Origin: Mycobacterium conspicuum
GTDB lineage: Bacteria > Actinomycetota > Actinomycetes > Mycobacteriales > Mycobacteriaceae
Direction of reading: 5' to 3'
Assembly (NCBI RefSeq): GCF_010730195.1
Contig: NZ_AP022613.1
Location: 1,116,001-1,180,000, forward strand
DNA length: 64,000 bases
The first letter of the stretch is position 1. Each line of letters begins with the position of its first letter. The position numbers were made by a program, and so were the translations under genes. The notes beneath the pieces are model-generated. The model saw nothing but the letters and a program-made list of their open reading frames with translations, ran no database searches and was not told the DNA's origin. Below are positions 20,281 to 28,454 of the stretch, piece by piece.

Positions 20281-21720
20281 ATGGATTTTTTGGTGCTAGG
20301 GCCCGAGGTCAACTCGCTGCGAATGTTCTCCGGCACGGGTTCTGGGCCGATGCTGGCGGCCGCGAGTGCGTGGGAGGGGTTGGCCGCCGAGCTGCAGTCC
20401 GCGGCGACATCGTTCGGGTCGGTGGTCTCGGGCATGATCAGCGGGCCCTGGCAGGGTCCGTCGGCCGCGGCGATGCAAACGGCGGCCGCCCCCTATGTGG
20501 CCTGGCTGAGCGCGGCGACGTCGGCGGCCGAGCGCTCGGCCAGCCAGATCCGGGCGGCGGCCGGGGCGTTCGAGGTGGCGTTCGCCGCGACGGTGCATCC
20601 GGCGGCGGTCGCGGCCAACCGCGCGCAATTGGTGTCGCTGGTCAGGTCGAATTTGCTGGGGCTGAACGCGCCGGGGATCGCGGCGATCGAGGCCGACTAC
20701 GAACAGATGTGGGCCCAGGACGTCGCCGCGATGGTGGGCTATCACGGGGCGGCGTCGGCGGCCGTCGGCGAGCTGATGCCGTGGACGTCCTTGCAGGGGC
20801 TGTCACAAGGCGCGTCGGCCGCCGCGGCGTCATCCGTGTCATCCGTGTCATCCGTGTCATCGAACATCGTCCGTATCAGCGTGGCCCCGGCCTACATCTT
20901 CGAAAACCAGCCGTGGCTTGCGCCGCTGCTCAACCTGCCGTCGTATTCGGTCCTCGCCTCAGGAGTTGGCGAGAACTGGTTCCCCGGCACGACGCCGACG
21001 GTGGTGAAATACCCGGCCACCGCGGGTCTGATCAGCGGCTTCTTCAAAGCCACCGCCGATCAGTCGATGGCCGCCGGCGTGAAGGCGTTGAACGACGACA
21101 TCATGGCCGCCGTCACCGCCAACCCCGACGGGAAGGTGGTGGTCGCGGGCGCCTCGCTCGGCGCCATGACCAGCGACCGCGAGCAGGCCTATCTGGTCGC
21201 CCATCTTGACGGCGCGCCGTCACCCGACCAGTTGTCGTTCGTCGAATTCGCCAACCCTGAGCGCGGCATCGCCGACACGTACGTTCCCGCCGGCTTCCAT
21301 GTCCCGCTGCTGGGATACACCGTGCAAAACCCGACGTCGGCGAGTCCGTACAACACGACGATCATCTACCACCAGTACGAGGGGTTATCCAACCCGCCGG
21401 ACCGGCCGTGGAACCTACTGGCCGACGCGAACGCTATGGCGGGCGTCAACCACTACCACCTCAATACGGAGTTCACCTCGCAGACTCAGGTGGTCGAGGT
21501 GTCCTCGGTGACGAACTCCGCGGGCGGGACCACGACCACCTACATGATCCCGGCATCGATCCTTCCGATGCTGCTGCCGCTGCAAACGTTCGGTGTGCCG
21601 GAGCCGATCGTCGAGCACCTGAACACCGTGCTGACACCGATGGTCAATGCGGGCTATTCGCAGTACGACCCGACGGGCGGTCCGTACTTCAGTCACGGCC
21701 AGCTGATCTGGCCCAGTTAG
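20281..21720 (+). CDS. PPE-family protein with PE-PPE-type hydrolase-like domain
   Basis: 479 aa. The N-terminal ~170 residues are a PPE domain: MDFLVLGPEVNS in place of the usual PPE triplet, a WQGPSAAAM-type WxG turn near residue 60, and EYEQMW-like YEQMWAQDVAAM near 143. A short Ser/Val linker follows, then a PE-PPE-type alpha/beta-hydrolase-like domain with VVAGASLGAM (a GxSxG-like nucleophile turn, Ser near 299). PPE proteins are exported by type VII secretion; an esterase-like role is inferred. It is divergent from nuoA, as PPE52 is in M. tuberculosis. I chose the ATG at the start of the PPE domain rather than the longer open frame. Confidence 0.88.
   Translation: MDFLVLGPEVNSLRMFSGTGSGPMLAAASAWEGLAAELQSAATSFGSVVSGMISGPWQGPSAAAMQTAAAPYVAWLSAATSAAERSASQIRAAAGAFEVAFAATVHPAAVAANRAQLVSLVRSNLLGLNAPGIAAIEADYEQMWAQDVAAMVGYHGAASAAVGELMPWTSLQGLSQGASAAAASSVSSVSSVSSNIVRISVAPAYIFENQPWLAPLLNLPSYSVLASGVGENWFPGTTPTVVKYPATAGLISGFFKATADQSMAAGVKALNDDIMAAVTANPDGKVVVAGASLGAMTSDREQAYLVAHLDGAPSPDQLSFVEFANPERGIADTYVPAGFHVPLLGYTVQNPTSASPYNTTIIYHQYEGLSNPPDRPWNLLADANAMAGVNHYHLNTEFTSQTQVVEVSSVTNSAGGTTTTYMIPASILPMLLPLQTFGVPEPIVEHLNTVLTPMVNAGYSQYDPTGGPYFSHGQLIWPS
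20830..20856 (+). repeat. Three tandem copies of a 9-bp unit in the PPE linker
   Basis: TCATCCGTG is repeated three times perfectly and encodes a Ser-Ser-Val triplet repeat between the PPE domain and the C-terminal domain. Perfect in-frame repeats of this kind can change copy number without breaking the gene. Confidence 0.9.
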
Positions 21721-21729
21721 CCGGGCGGT

Positions 21730-22131
21730 CTATTGCACCGGGGCGCGTAGCAGCCCGAGCACCGTGCGGCCCAGCACGATGGGGCCGACGGGATGGGGCA
21801 CCGAGGCTTCGGCGCGCGACCAACTGGCCAGCCACGCGTCGTCTCGGCGCCCAGTGAGGACCACGATCGGCGGGCACACCTCGAGTTCGTCTTTCAGCTG
21901 TTTGGCGATCCCCATGCCGCCGGTCGGCGTCGCCTCCCCGTCCAGGATGGCCAGGTCGATACCGCCGGCGTCCATCTGCTGGATCACCATCGGGCCGGTG
22001 GCCACCTCGACGTAGCTCAGCTCGGGCAGATCGGGGTGCAGCTGTGTGCCCAACGCGCGCATCACGTCCTGGCGGGTCTGGACGTTGTTGCTGTAGACGA
22101 GGATCCGCAGGGTGACGGTGGACTCTGGCAC
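21730..22131 (-). CDS. Stand-alone response-regulator receiver-like protein (Rv3143-like)
   Basis: 133 aa with a CheY-like alternation of strands and helices and no output domain. A candidate phospho-acceptor is the Asp in LAILDGEATPTGG (residue 64), and a conserved TGR/K-like turn follows in VVLTGRRDD. The usual N-terminal acidic pair is missing (ILVYSNN), so phosphorylation may be atypical. It ends 9 bp from the PPE gene, convergently, and sits close to nuo as in M. tuberculosis. A role linked to respiration is plausible but not shown by the sequence. Confidence 0.85.
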   Translation of the reverse strand: MPESTVTLRILVYSNNVQTRQDVMRALGTQLHPDLPELSYVEVATGPMVIQQMDAGGIDLAILDGEATPTGGMGIAKQLKDELEVCPPIVVLTGRRDDAWLASWSRAEASVPHPVGPIVLGRTVLGLLRAPVQ

Positions 22132-22161
22132 GCTGCAGATGGTACTGGTTTCCGCGCGGCC

Positions 22162-22698
22162 CTACCGGGGTGCCCGCACGAAGACGGTGTCCGCCGCCAC
22201 CGTCGCCGTCGCACTCATCACGCCCAGCTTGTTCCAGCCCAGGCCGAACCGGGCTCGATCGACCTTGGTTTCGCCGGATATCCGCACCGAGCCGTCATCG
22301 AGCTCGGTGACCTTGACCGGCAGCGGCACCGGCTCGTCGTTGCCCTTGATGGTGAAGTTGGCGCGCAGCTCGGCGGCATTCCCGGTGGTCGGCCGCAAGG
22401 CGGTGACGACGACGCTGATGTCGGGGTAGCGCTCGACATCGAAGAAGTCCGGCGAGCACAGGTGCCGGTCGCGGCGCCCGATCCCGGTGCGCAGCGAGGC
22501 CGCGCGAATGTCCAGCCTGCCGTAGACCGCGCCGTTGCCGGTGAGTTGCCCGTCGCCGCTGAACTCGGTGAACCGGCCTTTGACGCGCAGCAGGCCCCAC
22601 ATGTTCCCGATCTTGAAGGTGATGGCCGAGCGATCCGGCACCAGGTTCCACACGCCGGCCATGTCGGGATCCAGCAGCAGTGTTTCCAGCGTCGTCAC
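22162..22698 (-). CDS. YceI-family protein
   Basis: 178 aa, GTG start. The opening GVWNLVPDRSAITFKIGNMWG, the middle SPDFFDVERYPDISVVV and the final GVMSATATVAAD match the lipocalin-like YceI fold, which binds isoprenoid or lipid-like ligands. There is no signal peptide, so it is probably cytoplasmic. It lies 16 bp downstream of the SnoaL-like gene in the same direction and may be the tail of the catabolic cluster. Confidence 0.85.
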   Translation of the reverse strand: MTTLETLLLDPDMAGVWNLVPDRSAITFKIGNMWGLLRVKGRFTEFSGDGQLTGNGAVYGRLDIRAASLRTGIGRRDRHLCSPDFFDVERYPDISVVVTALRPTTGNAAELRANFTIKGNDEPVPLPVKVTELDDGSVRISGETKVDRARFGLGWNKLGVMSATATVAADTVFVRAPR

Positions 22699-22714
22699 GG
22701 ACGCGCACCCTCTC

Positions 22715-23119
22715 TCAGTCGAGCAGCGGGCCGATCCCCGCGGGGTCGAAGTACTCGTCGATCCGGTTGATCAAGTTGTCTGGGCCCACCTTGATCACGA
22801 TGCAGACCCGCAATGAGATCGATTGTCCGGCGTGCCCGGTGGCGTGCAAGATGTGCTGCTGCACGAAGCCCCGCACGGTTGGGCCGTCGAACACTTGACG
22901 ATCGAGGATCTCATAGCGGCGCTCGGTGGTGGCGCCGATGAACCAGTCGATGACGCGCAGCGCGCGCTCCTTGTCGTCGTCGCGGCGCGCACCGGGCCGC
23001 CAGACGGCGATATCGGCGCTCCACAGCGAATTCACCGCGGCCCCATCGCCGTTCTCGATCGCGGTGAACAAGCGGTCGGCCACGTCGATGACGGCTGAGG
23101 TATCGGGGCTGGGGGTCAC
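22715..23119 (-). CDS. SnoaL-like / NTF2-fold protein
   Basis: 134 aa. The pattern DVADRLFTAIENGDGAAVNSLWSADIAVWRPG at the N-terminus and RIDEYFDP near the C-terminus is typical of the NTF2-like SnoaL fold, used by small isomerases, dehydratases and ligand-binding proteins. The GTG start overlaps the kinase gene stop by 4 nt, so it is translationally coupled to the cluster. The substrate is unknown. Confidence 0.8.
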   Translation of the reverse strand: MTPSPDTSAVIDVADRLFTAIENGDGAAVNSLWSADIAVWRPGARRDDDKERALRVIDWFIGATTERRYEILDRQVFDGPTVRGFVQQHILHATGHAGQSISLRVCIVIKVGPDNLINRIDEYFDPAGIGPLLD

Positions 23120-24489
23120 GGGGCTGGCTCCTTTTCGCTGTCGTATCCGGGATGCGCGACGGCCAATCGGCGTCGCACCAGCGTTCGCAGGCAGGCGATG
23201 ACGGCCGGGCCGGGCCGATCCCCAAGCTCGCCCGTGCGCATGGCGGCGGCAAGCCCGGCCTCGTCGGCGAAGCCCTGCTCGGCCAGGGCGGCGCGCACGT
23301 GCGAGTCATCGGTGTCCAGCAGCTCGCGCTCGACCATGCGCAGCGCGTTGGCGGCGACCCGGGCATGGAAGTTGACCTGGCCGCTTGTCTCTTGCCGGAC
23401 AGCGGTTTCCAGGAATTCGGCGACCGCCGCCACCAGTTCGGCCGCCGTCGGCCGGCCGTGCAACGCGTCGTCGGACCGCGCCCGCGCGGGTTCCGTGGGC
23501 GGTACCTGGCTCGCGTCGAGCAGGTCGAGCAGGTCCCATTCGTTCTCGCACACCCGGCGGCCGATGGTGGCCAGTTCCACCGAGCGGGTGTGTCCGCTCA
23601 GGTGACGCTCGGCCTGGTACCGGCAGATGATGCCCCAGCGCAGGGTGGCCAACACCAGCCACCAGCGAAACGCCTCGCGGTCCACGGCGGTCCCGCTGGC
23701 CTCCTGGTAATCCCGCAGGAAGTCGTCGATGCTGCCGAGCCCCCCGGCGCCGTGGCTGGCCGGAGCGCCGAACCGCCAGGCCCGGACGCAGAACCACGCC
23801 AGGTCTTCGTAGCGGTCGCCGACGTGCACCAGCTCCCAGTCGAGCACGGCGGCGAGGTCGGATCCGTCGACGATCAGGTTGCCCATCCGGAAATCGCCGT
23901 GCACCAGCACCGGTTCCGACGGGGGTGCCCGGTGCGCGGCCAGCCAGCGAAACGCCCACTCGAACGTCGCGGTGGTGTCACCCATGGCATCGAGGCGCGC
24001 GCGCCATTCCGCCAGCTGGTCTTCGCGGGTCAGAGCGGGGCCGCCGGCCCGGTCGATAGCGGCGCGGTGGATGGCGGCCAGCGCCTGCGCGCACTGGCGT
24101 AGCAGCCGGGCGCGGCCCTGTGGTCCATCCCCGGCGTCGAGCTGGCGCTGGATGCGCCGCACGATGGTCTCGCCCTTGATCTCATTGCAGATCAGAAACG
24201 GATTGCCCAGTGCGGCAGGCGAATCGTCGGCGACCAGGATGTCCGGTACGGGTGCGCCCGCCGCGGCGGCCGCGGCCTGGGCGCGGGCTTCGAGTTCCAT
24301 ACTGGCGTGCATATCGTCGGGCGGCCCGGTCCGCAGGATCAGCGACCGGCGGTCCGCGCCGCTGCCGGCCTCGAAGGCCCACGTGCTGCGGCTGGCCCCA
24401 CCGGTCAGTGCGCGCAGATTGTCGACCGTTACGTCCGCGCCGAGTGCGTCCGTCAGCACCCCTCGCAGTTTGGCTTCAAGCTCACTCAC
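23116..24489 (-). CDS. APH-type phosphotransferase (ACAD-associated kinase)
   Basis: 457 aa. It belongs to the aminoglycoside phosphotransferase/choline kinase fold, with catalytic HGDFRMGNLIVDG (Asp and Asn, residues ~200) and metal-binding DWELVHVGDRYEDLAW. An extra C-terminal ~100 residues follow the kinase domain. The GTG overlaps the acyl-CoA dehydrogenase stop by 4 nt. In LvaA/LvaC of Pseudomonas and in ACAD10/ACAD11 of animals, an APH-type kinase working with an acyl-CoA dehydrogenase handles 4-hydroxyacyl-CoA. A similar kinase role is inferred here rather than antibiotic resistance. Confidence 0.82.
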   Translation of the reverse strand: MSELEAKLRGVLTDALGADVTVDNLRALTGGASRSTWAFEAGSGADRRSLILRTGPPDDMHASMELEARAQAAAAAAGAPVPDILVADDSPAALGNPFLICNEIKGETIVRRIQRQLDAGDGPQGRARLLRQCAQALAAIHRAAIDRAGGPALTREDQLAEWRARLDAMGDTTATFEWAFRWLAAHRAPPSEPVLVHGDFRMGNLIVDGSDLAAVLDWELVHVGDRYEDLAWFCVRAWRFGAPASHGAGGLGSIDDFLRDYQEASGTAVDREAFRWWLVLATLRWGIICRYQAERHLSGHTRSVELATIGRRVCENEWDLLDLLDASQVPPTEPARARSDDALHGRPTAAELVAAVAEFLETAVRQETSGQVNFHARVAANALRMVERELLDTDDSHVRAALAEQGFADEAGLAAAMRTGELGDRPGPAVIACLRTLVRRRLAVAHPGYDSEKEPAP

Positions 24490-25724
24490 TTGGTGCCGAA
24501 CTTGAACAGTCGCTGCGCCACCCGCCGGATCTGAATCTCCTCGGCGCCCTCGGTGATTCGGTAGCGACGGTGATGGCGGTAGATGTGTTCGAAGGGCTCG
24601 TGACGGCTGTAGCCGAGGCCGCCGAAGATCTGCATGGCCCGGTCGGCGGCGTCACAGACCAACCGATTGGCGCGGTAGTTGGCCATCGATACCTTGTCGG
24701 AGACCTCCATGTGGTGGTCGCGGTCGAGGTGCCAGGCCGCGTAATGCACCAACAAACGCACCATCTGGGCTTCGGTCTGCAGCTCGGCAAGCGGCCATTG
24801 CACCGCCTGGTTGACCGACAACGGCTTGCCGAACACGACGCGCTTCGCGGCATAGTCGGCGGCTCGATCGATGCAGTATTGCGCCGCGCCCAGACTGCTG
24901 GCGGCTTGCCGAATCCGGTTCTCGTGCAAGAAGGTTTGGGCGACCTCGAGGCCACGATCCACCTCGCCGAGCACCGCGTCTGCGGGCACCCGCACATCGG
25001 TCAACTCGACTTCCCCGTGGTCGGTGGGCATGTTGAACGTCCACCAGTAGTACGGCACGTTGAACCCGTCCGCATCGGTGGGGACGAGGAAGGCGGTGAT
25101 GCCCCGGGCCTGCCCGGGCTCGCCGGAAGTGCGGGCAAAGATCAGGTCGTGCGTCGCGCGGTGCACACCGGTGTTGAACCGCTTGGAGCCGTTGATGACC
25201 CAGCTGTCGCCGTCCGGCTTGGCGTAGGTTTCCAGCCAGGTCGCGTCCGAGCCGTGTTGTGGTTCGGTGAGACCGAAGGCCATCGAGCGTTGCCCGGTGA
25301 TCAGCGCCTCGGACCAAACGCTGCGTTGCTCGTCGGTGCCGAAGCGCTCCATCATGATCACCTGCGGGAAGTTCCCGACGATCGAGGACTCGTTCTGCAG
25401 GTCGTTGTGCAGGCCGAGTCCCTTGTGCGCCAGGTGTTCCCGGATGACGGCCATGTCCACGTTGGTGCCGTCGCGGCCGCCGAGGGATGCCGGCAACCCG
25501 TAACGCAACCAGCCCGCCCGGTCGGCTCGCCGGCGCATCTCGGCGAGCAGTTCCTCCCACTCGGCCGTCGGGATGCCGTCGTTGTCCCAATCGGTGCGCG
25601 CATGCTCGCGACGCTGGTCGAAGTACTGCATGTTCTCGGCCTGCAGCGGAGCGATCTCACGTTCGATGAAGGCATCCATCTCGGCAAGCAGTCCCGGAAG
25701 GTGTTCGGGCAGTGCGAAATCCAT
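24486..25724 (-). CDS. Acyl-CoA dehydrogenase
   Basis: 412-aa flavoprotein with the full acyl-CoA dehydrogenase layout: an N-terminal helical domain, a middle domain with FGLTEPQHGSDATWLET and INGSKRFNTG, and a C-terminal domain with QIFGGLGYSRHEPFEHIYRHHRRYRITEGAEEIQ. I set the start at the ATG preceded by GGAGCG 9 nt upstream; the frame is open far upstream, through the TetR gene, without homology. It overlaps the APH-type kinase by 4 nt, the pairing seen in 4-hydroxyacyl-CoA catabolism. Confidence 0.92.
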   Translation of the reverse strand: MDFALPEHLPGLLAEMDAFIEREIAPLQAENMQYFDQRREHARTDWDNDGIPTAEWEELLAEMRRRADRAGWLRYGLPASLGGRDGTNVDMAVIREHLAHKGLGLHNDLQNESSIVGNFPQVIMMERFGTDEQRSVWSEALITGQRSMAFGLTEPQHGSDATWLETYAKPDGDSWVINGSKRFNTGVHRATHDLIFARTSGEPGQARGITAFLVPTDADGFNVPYYWWTFNMPTDHGEVELTDVRVPADAVLGEVDRGLEVAQTFLHENRIRQAASSLGAAQYCIDRAADYAAKRVVFGKPLSVNQAVQWPLAELQTEAQMVRLLVHYAAWHLDRDHHMEVSDKVSMANYRANRLVCDAADRAMQIFGGLGYSRHEPFEHIYRHHRRYRITEGAEEIQIRRVAQRLFKFGTK

Positions 25725-25735
25725 TTCTGCGCTCC

Positions 25736-26356
25736 TTAGATGCCGTACAGGGTTTTCTTCCAGACCGTGGATAAGGTGGTGATCGCGTCCTCGTCGCTGA
25801 TTTCCATCCCGAGGCATTCCGGTCCGGAGCGACCGGCGAAAACGGTGGTGAAGTTCTCGAACAGCAACGCGATGGCGGCGGCGGTGTGCTCGGGATGCAG
25901 GTCGCGACCGTAGCCCTGCCCCTGGACGTGTCGCACGGAATCGGCCACGATGTCCATGCCGAAGCGTCGAAATTCGTTCTGCACCACGGCGAATCGCTGC
26001 TGGGTCGCGGCCAGTTGCGCCACCGCGATCATGATGCCGATGTTCTGCTTGAACATGTTCCAGTAGCCGGTGACCACCGAGGTGAAGAACTCGCTGTCCT
26101 CGGGTGAGGTCGGCAAGGCGACGGTCGACCCGGAGGGCGCGACGACATCGCGGAGGAACGATTCGGCGAGGGCGGCAAGCAGGTCTTCCTTGTCGGCGAA
26201 GTATCGGTAGAAGACCGCCGGTGACTTGCCGGCGGCCGACGTGATGTCGGCCAGGGTGGTGCCGTGAAAGCCCCTTTCGGCGAACAGCTTTCGCGCCGCC
26301 TGCTCGATGGCCTGCCTGGTTTGGCGGCCCTTCGAGGTGAGCGTGTCGGTGGGCAT
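25736..26356 (-). CDS. TetR-family transcriptional regulator
   Basis: 206 aa. The N-terminal helix-turn-helix reads TTLADITSAAGKSPAVFYRYFADKEDLL (residues ~34-61) and is followed by an all-helical ligand domain. The ATG overlaps the HMG-CoA lyase stop by 1 nt. Its place inside the operon suggests it controls this cluster and responds to an acyl-CoA or similar intermediate; no operator could be assigned to it with confidence. Confidence 0.9.
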   Translation of the reverse strand: MPTDTLTSKGRQTRQAIEQAARKLFAERGFHGTTLADITSAAGKSPAVFYRYFADKEDLLAALAESFLRDVVAPSGSTVALPTSPEDSEFFTSVVTGYWNMFKQNIGIMIAVAQLAATQQRFAVVQNEFRRFGMDIVADSVRHVQGQGYGRDLHPEHTAAAIALLFENFTTVFAGRSGPECLGMEISDEDAITTLSTVWKKTLYGI

Positions 26357-27252
26357 CAAGCCTGGATCCGGTCGCCGGCGCGCAGCAGGGCGCTCGGCAG
26401 GTCGTGACCGACAACGGATTTCGCGACTTCGGCCGCGGCGATGGCGGCCTGCAAATCGATGTCGACGTCGATGTCGCTGTCGCGCAGCAGGTACACCAGG
26501 TCCTCGGTGGCGATGTTGCCGGTGGCGCCCGGCGCGAACGGGCAGCCGCCCAGCCCGCCGACCGAGGCGTCCAGGCGGGTGACGCCGGCGCTGACCGCCG
26601 CGTAGGCGCTGGCCAGCCCGGCGCCGCGGGTGTTGTGGAAATGCCCGCCCAACGGCATGTCGCCGATGACCGGACGCACTTGGGCGATCAGCGAACTCAC
26701 CCGCCCCGGGGTGGCGGTGCCGATGGTGTCGGCGATGGAGAGCCGGTCGACGCCGCGGTCGCGGGCGGCCGCCGCGATGTCAAGTACGCGCTGCGGCGGA
26801 GTGGGGCCTTCGAAGGGGGAGTCCCAGGCGGTGGCCACCACGACCTCGACGGTGAGCTGGGCGTCGTGCGCGATGGCGACGATCTCGTCGATCTGCGCGG
26901 TCGCCTCCGCGCTGGTGCGCCCGACATTGGCCTTGCTGAAGGTGTCGTCGGCCGCGATGACGTACTCGATCGACCGCAGCCCGGCCGCGACCGCCCGCTT
27001 GGCGCCATTGGGGCTAGCTACCAACGCCGAGAACTCGATGTCGGGGTAGTTGTCCAGCTCCGCGGCCAGCTCGGCGGCGTCGGCCATCGACGGCACCTTC
27101 GACGGCGACACGAACGCGGTGGCCTCCACCTCGCGTACGCCGGTGGCGGCCACCGCGGCCAGCAGCTCCAGCTTGGCCGACAACGGGATTGGCTTTTCGA
27201 TCTGCAAGCCGTCGCGCAGTGCGACCTCGCGAATGTCCACGTGCTGCGTCAT
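26356..27252 (-). CDS. Hydroxymethylglutaryl-CoA lyase-type enzyme
   Basis: 298 aa, the usual length for the HMG-CoA lyase family of TIM-barrel aldolases. Visible are the N-terminal VALRDGLQIEK (metal and substrate site), the metal ligands in GHFHNTRGAGLA, and the signature GLGGCPFAPGATGNIATEDL with the catalytic Cys. It probably cleaves HMG-CoA, or a related 3-hydroxy-3-methyl acyl-CoA, to acetyl-CoA and an oxo acid. The ATG overlaps the CaiB gene stop by 4 nt; the much longer open frame upstream is a shadow inside that gene. Confidence 0.88.
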   Translation of the reverse strand: MTQHVDIREVALRDGLQIEKPIPLSAKLELLAAVAATGVREVEATAFVSPSKVPSMADAAELAAELDNYPDIEFSALVASPNGAKRAVAAGLRSIEYVIAADDTFSKANVGRTSAEATAQIDEIVAIAHDAQLTVEVVVATAWDSPFEGPTPPQRVLDIAAAARDRGVDRLSIADTIGTATPGRVSSLIAQVRPVIGDMPLGGHFHNTRGAGLASAYAAVSAGVTRLDASVGGLGGCPFAPGATGNIATEDLVYLLRDSDIDVDIDLQAAIAAAEVAKSVVGHDLPSALLRAGDRIQA

Positions 27253-28454
27253 AAGACCTCCTCGGCGCGCAACTGTTCGAGCTCCTCGGCGGTCTTGCCC
27301 AGCAGTCCGATATAGACGTCGTCGTTGTGCTGTCCAGGTCGGGCCGGGCCGGCGTTGCGGACACTGCCCGGTGATTCGGAGAGCAGCGGAACGATCCCGG
27401 GACCCAGCACGGGCCGTTCGACTCGTTCGTCGAAGTGCTCGACCAGCATGCCCCGTGCCCGCAGTTGTGGGTCGTCGACCACCTCGGCGACGGTGTTGAT
27501 CGGCCCCGCGATCACCCCTGCGGCCGATAGTGTTTCGATGATCTCGCCGGGTGCACGCTCGGCGGCCCACGCGCCGATGATTTCGTCGAGTTCGTCTTGA
27601 TTGCGGCCGCGGGCCACGTGGGTGGCGAATCGGTCGTCGGTGGCCAGTTCGGCGCGCCCCATCGCCTTGCACAACCGGGCGAAGACGGTGTCCTGATTGG
27701 CGGCGATCACCACCCACGAGCCGTCGGCGCTGCGGTAGATGTTGGACGGCGCGATGCCCTCCAACCGGGTGCCCGACGGTCCGCGCACGACCCCACCGAG
27801 GTCGTAGTCCGGGATGGTGGATTCTTGGACCGCCAAACAGGATTCGGTCAACGCGACATCGACCACCTGACCGCGGCCGGTGACGCTGCGCCGGTAGAGG
27901 GCGGCGAGCGCACCCTGGGCGCCGAACATGCCGGCCAGGCTGTCGCCCAGTGACAGCGCCAGCCGCGGCGGCGGCCCGCCGGGAAAGCCGTTGAGGTGCC
28001 GCAGCCCGCTGGCCGCTTCGGCCACCGAGGCGTAACCGGCCTTGTGCGCGTCGGGTCCGGTCTGCCCGTAGCCGGACACCCGCACCAGAATGATGCCCGA
28101 ATTGCGTTCGCACAGCACGTCGTAGCCGAGGTTCCACTTTTCCAGCGTGCCGGGTCGGAAGTTTTCCACCACGATGTCGGATTTCTCGACGAGATCAAGG
28201 AACAGCTCGCGGCCGCGCGGCCGGCGCAGGTCGAGCGTGATCGCCCTCTTGTTGCGGGCATGCACGGTCCAGAAGACGTGGTGACCGTCGAGTTCGGCCT
28301 GGCCCCAGGTGCGCAACGGATCCGGCGCGCCGGGCGGTTCCACCTTGATGACGTCGGCGCCCATGTCGCCGAGCAGCCGGCCGGCGAACGGTCCGGCGAT
28401 CAGGGTGCCCAGCTCGAGCACCCGGATGCCGTCCAGCGCACCGGTGGCCGTCAT
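27249..28454 (-). CDS. CaiB/BaiF class III CoA-transferase
   Basis: 401-aa family III CoA-transferase. The N-terminus GIRVLELGTLIAGPFAGRLLGDMGADVIKVE is diagnostic, and the catalytic Asp is expected near residue 169 in the SLGDSLAGMFG region. It is coupled to the lyase (ATGA) and to the hydrolase (4-nt overlap). The family moves CoA between free acids and acyl-CoAs. Pairing with an HMG-CoA lyase suggests it activates the lyase substrate, which is an inference. Confidence 0.9.
   Translation of the reverse strand: MTATGALDGIRVLELGTLIAGPFAGRLLGDMGADVIKVEPPGAPDPLRTWGQAELDGHHVFWTVHARNKRAITLDLRRPRGRELFLDLVEKSDIVVENFRPGTLEKWNLGYDVLCERNSGIILVRVSGYGQTGPDAHKAGYASVAEAASGLRHLNGFPGGPPPRLALSLGDSLAGMFGAQGALAALYRRSVTGRGQVVDVALTESCLAVQESTIPDYDLGGVVRGPSGTRLEGIAPSNIYRSADGSWVVIAANQDTVFARLCKAMGRAELATDDRFATHVARGRNQDELDEIIGAWAAERAPGEIIETLSAAGVIAGPINTVAEVVDDPQLRARGMLVEHFDERVERPVLGPGIVPLLSESPGSVRNAGPARPGQHNDDVYIGLLGKTAEELEQLRAEEVL

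Noticed and set aside
24486..26414. Apparent 642-aa fusion ending in the acyl-CoA dehydrogenase
   Set aside because: The upstream part is antisense or out-of-frame TetR-gene DNA; a proper ATG with an RBS starts the dehydrogenase at 25724.
26356..28137. Apparent 593-aa fusion ending in the HMG-CoA lyase
   Set aside because: The first ~295 codons are out-of-frame CaiB-gene DNA; the lyase has its own ATG at the family start, overlapping the CaiB stop.
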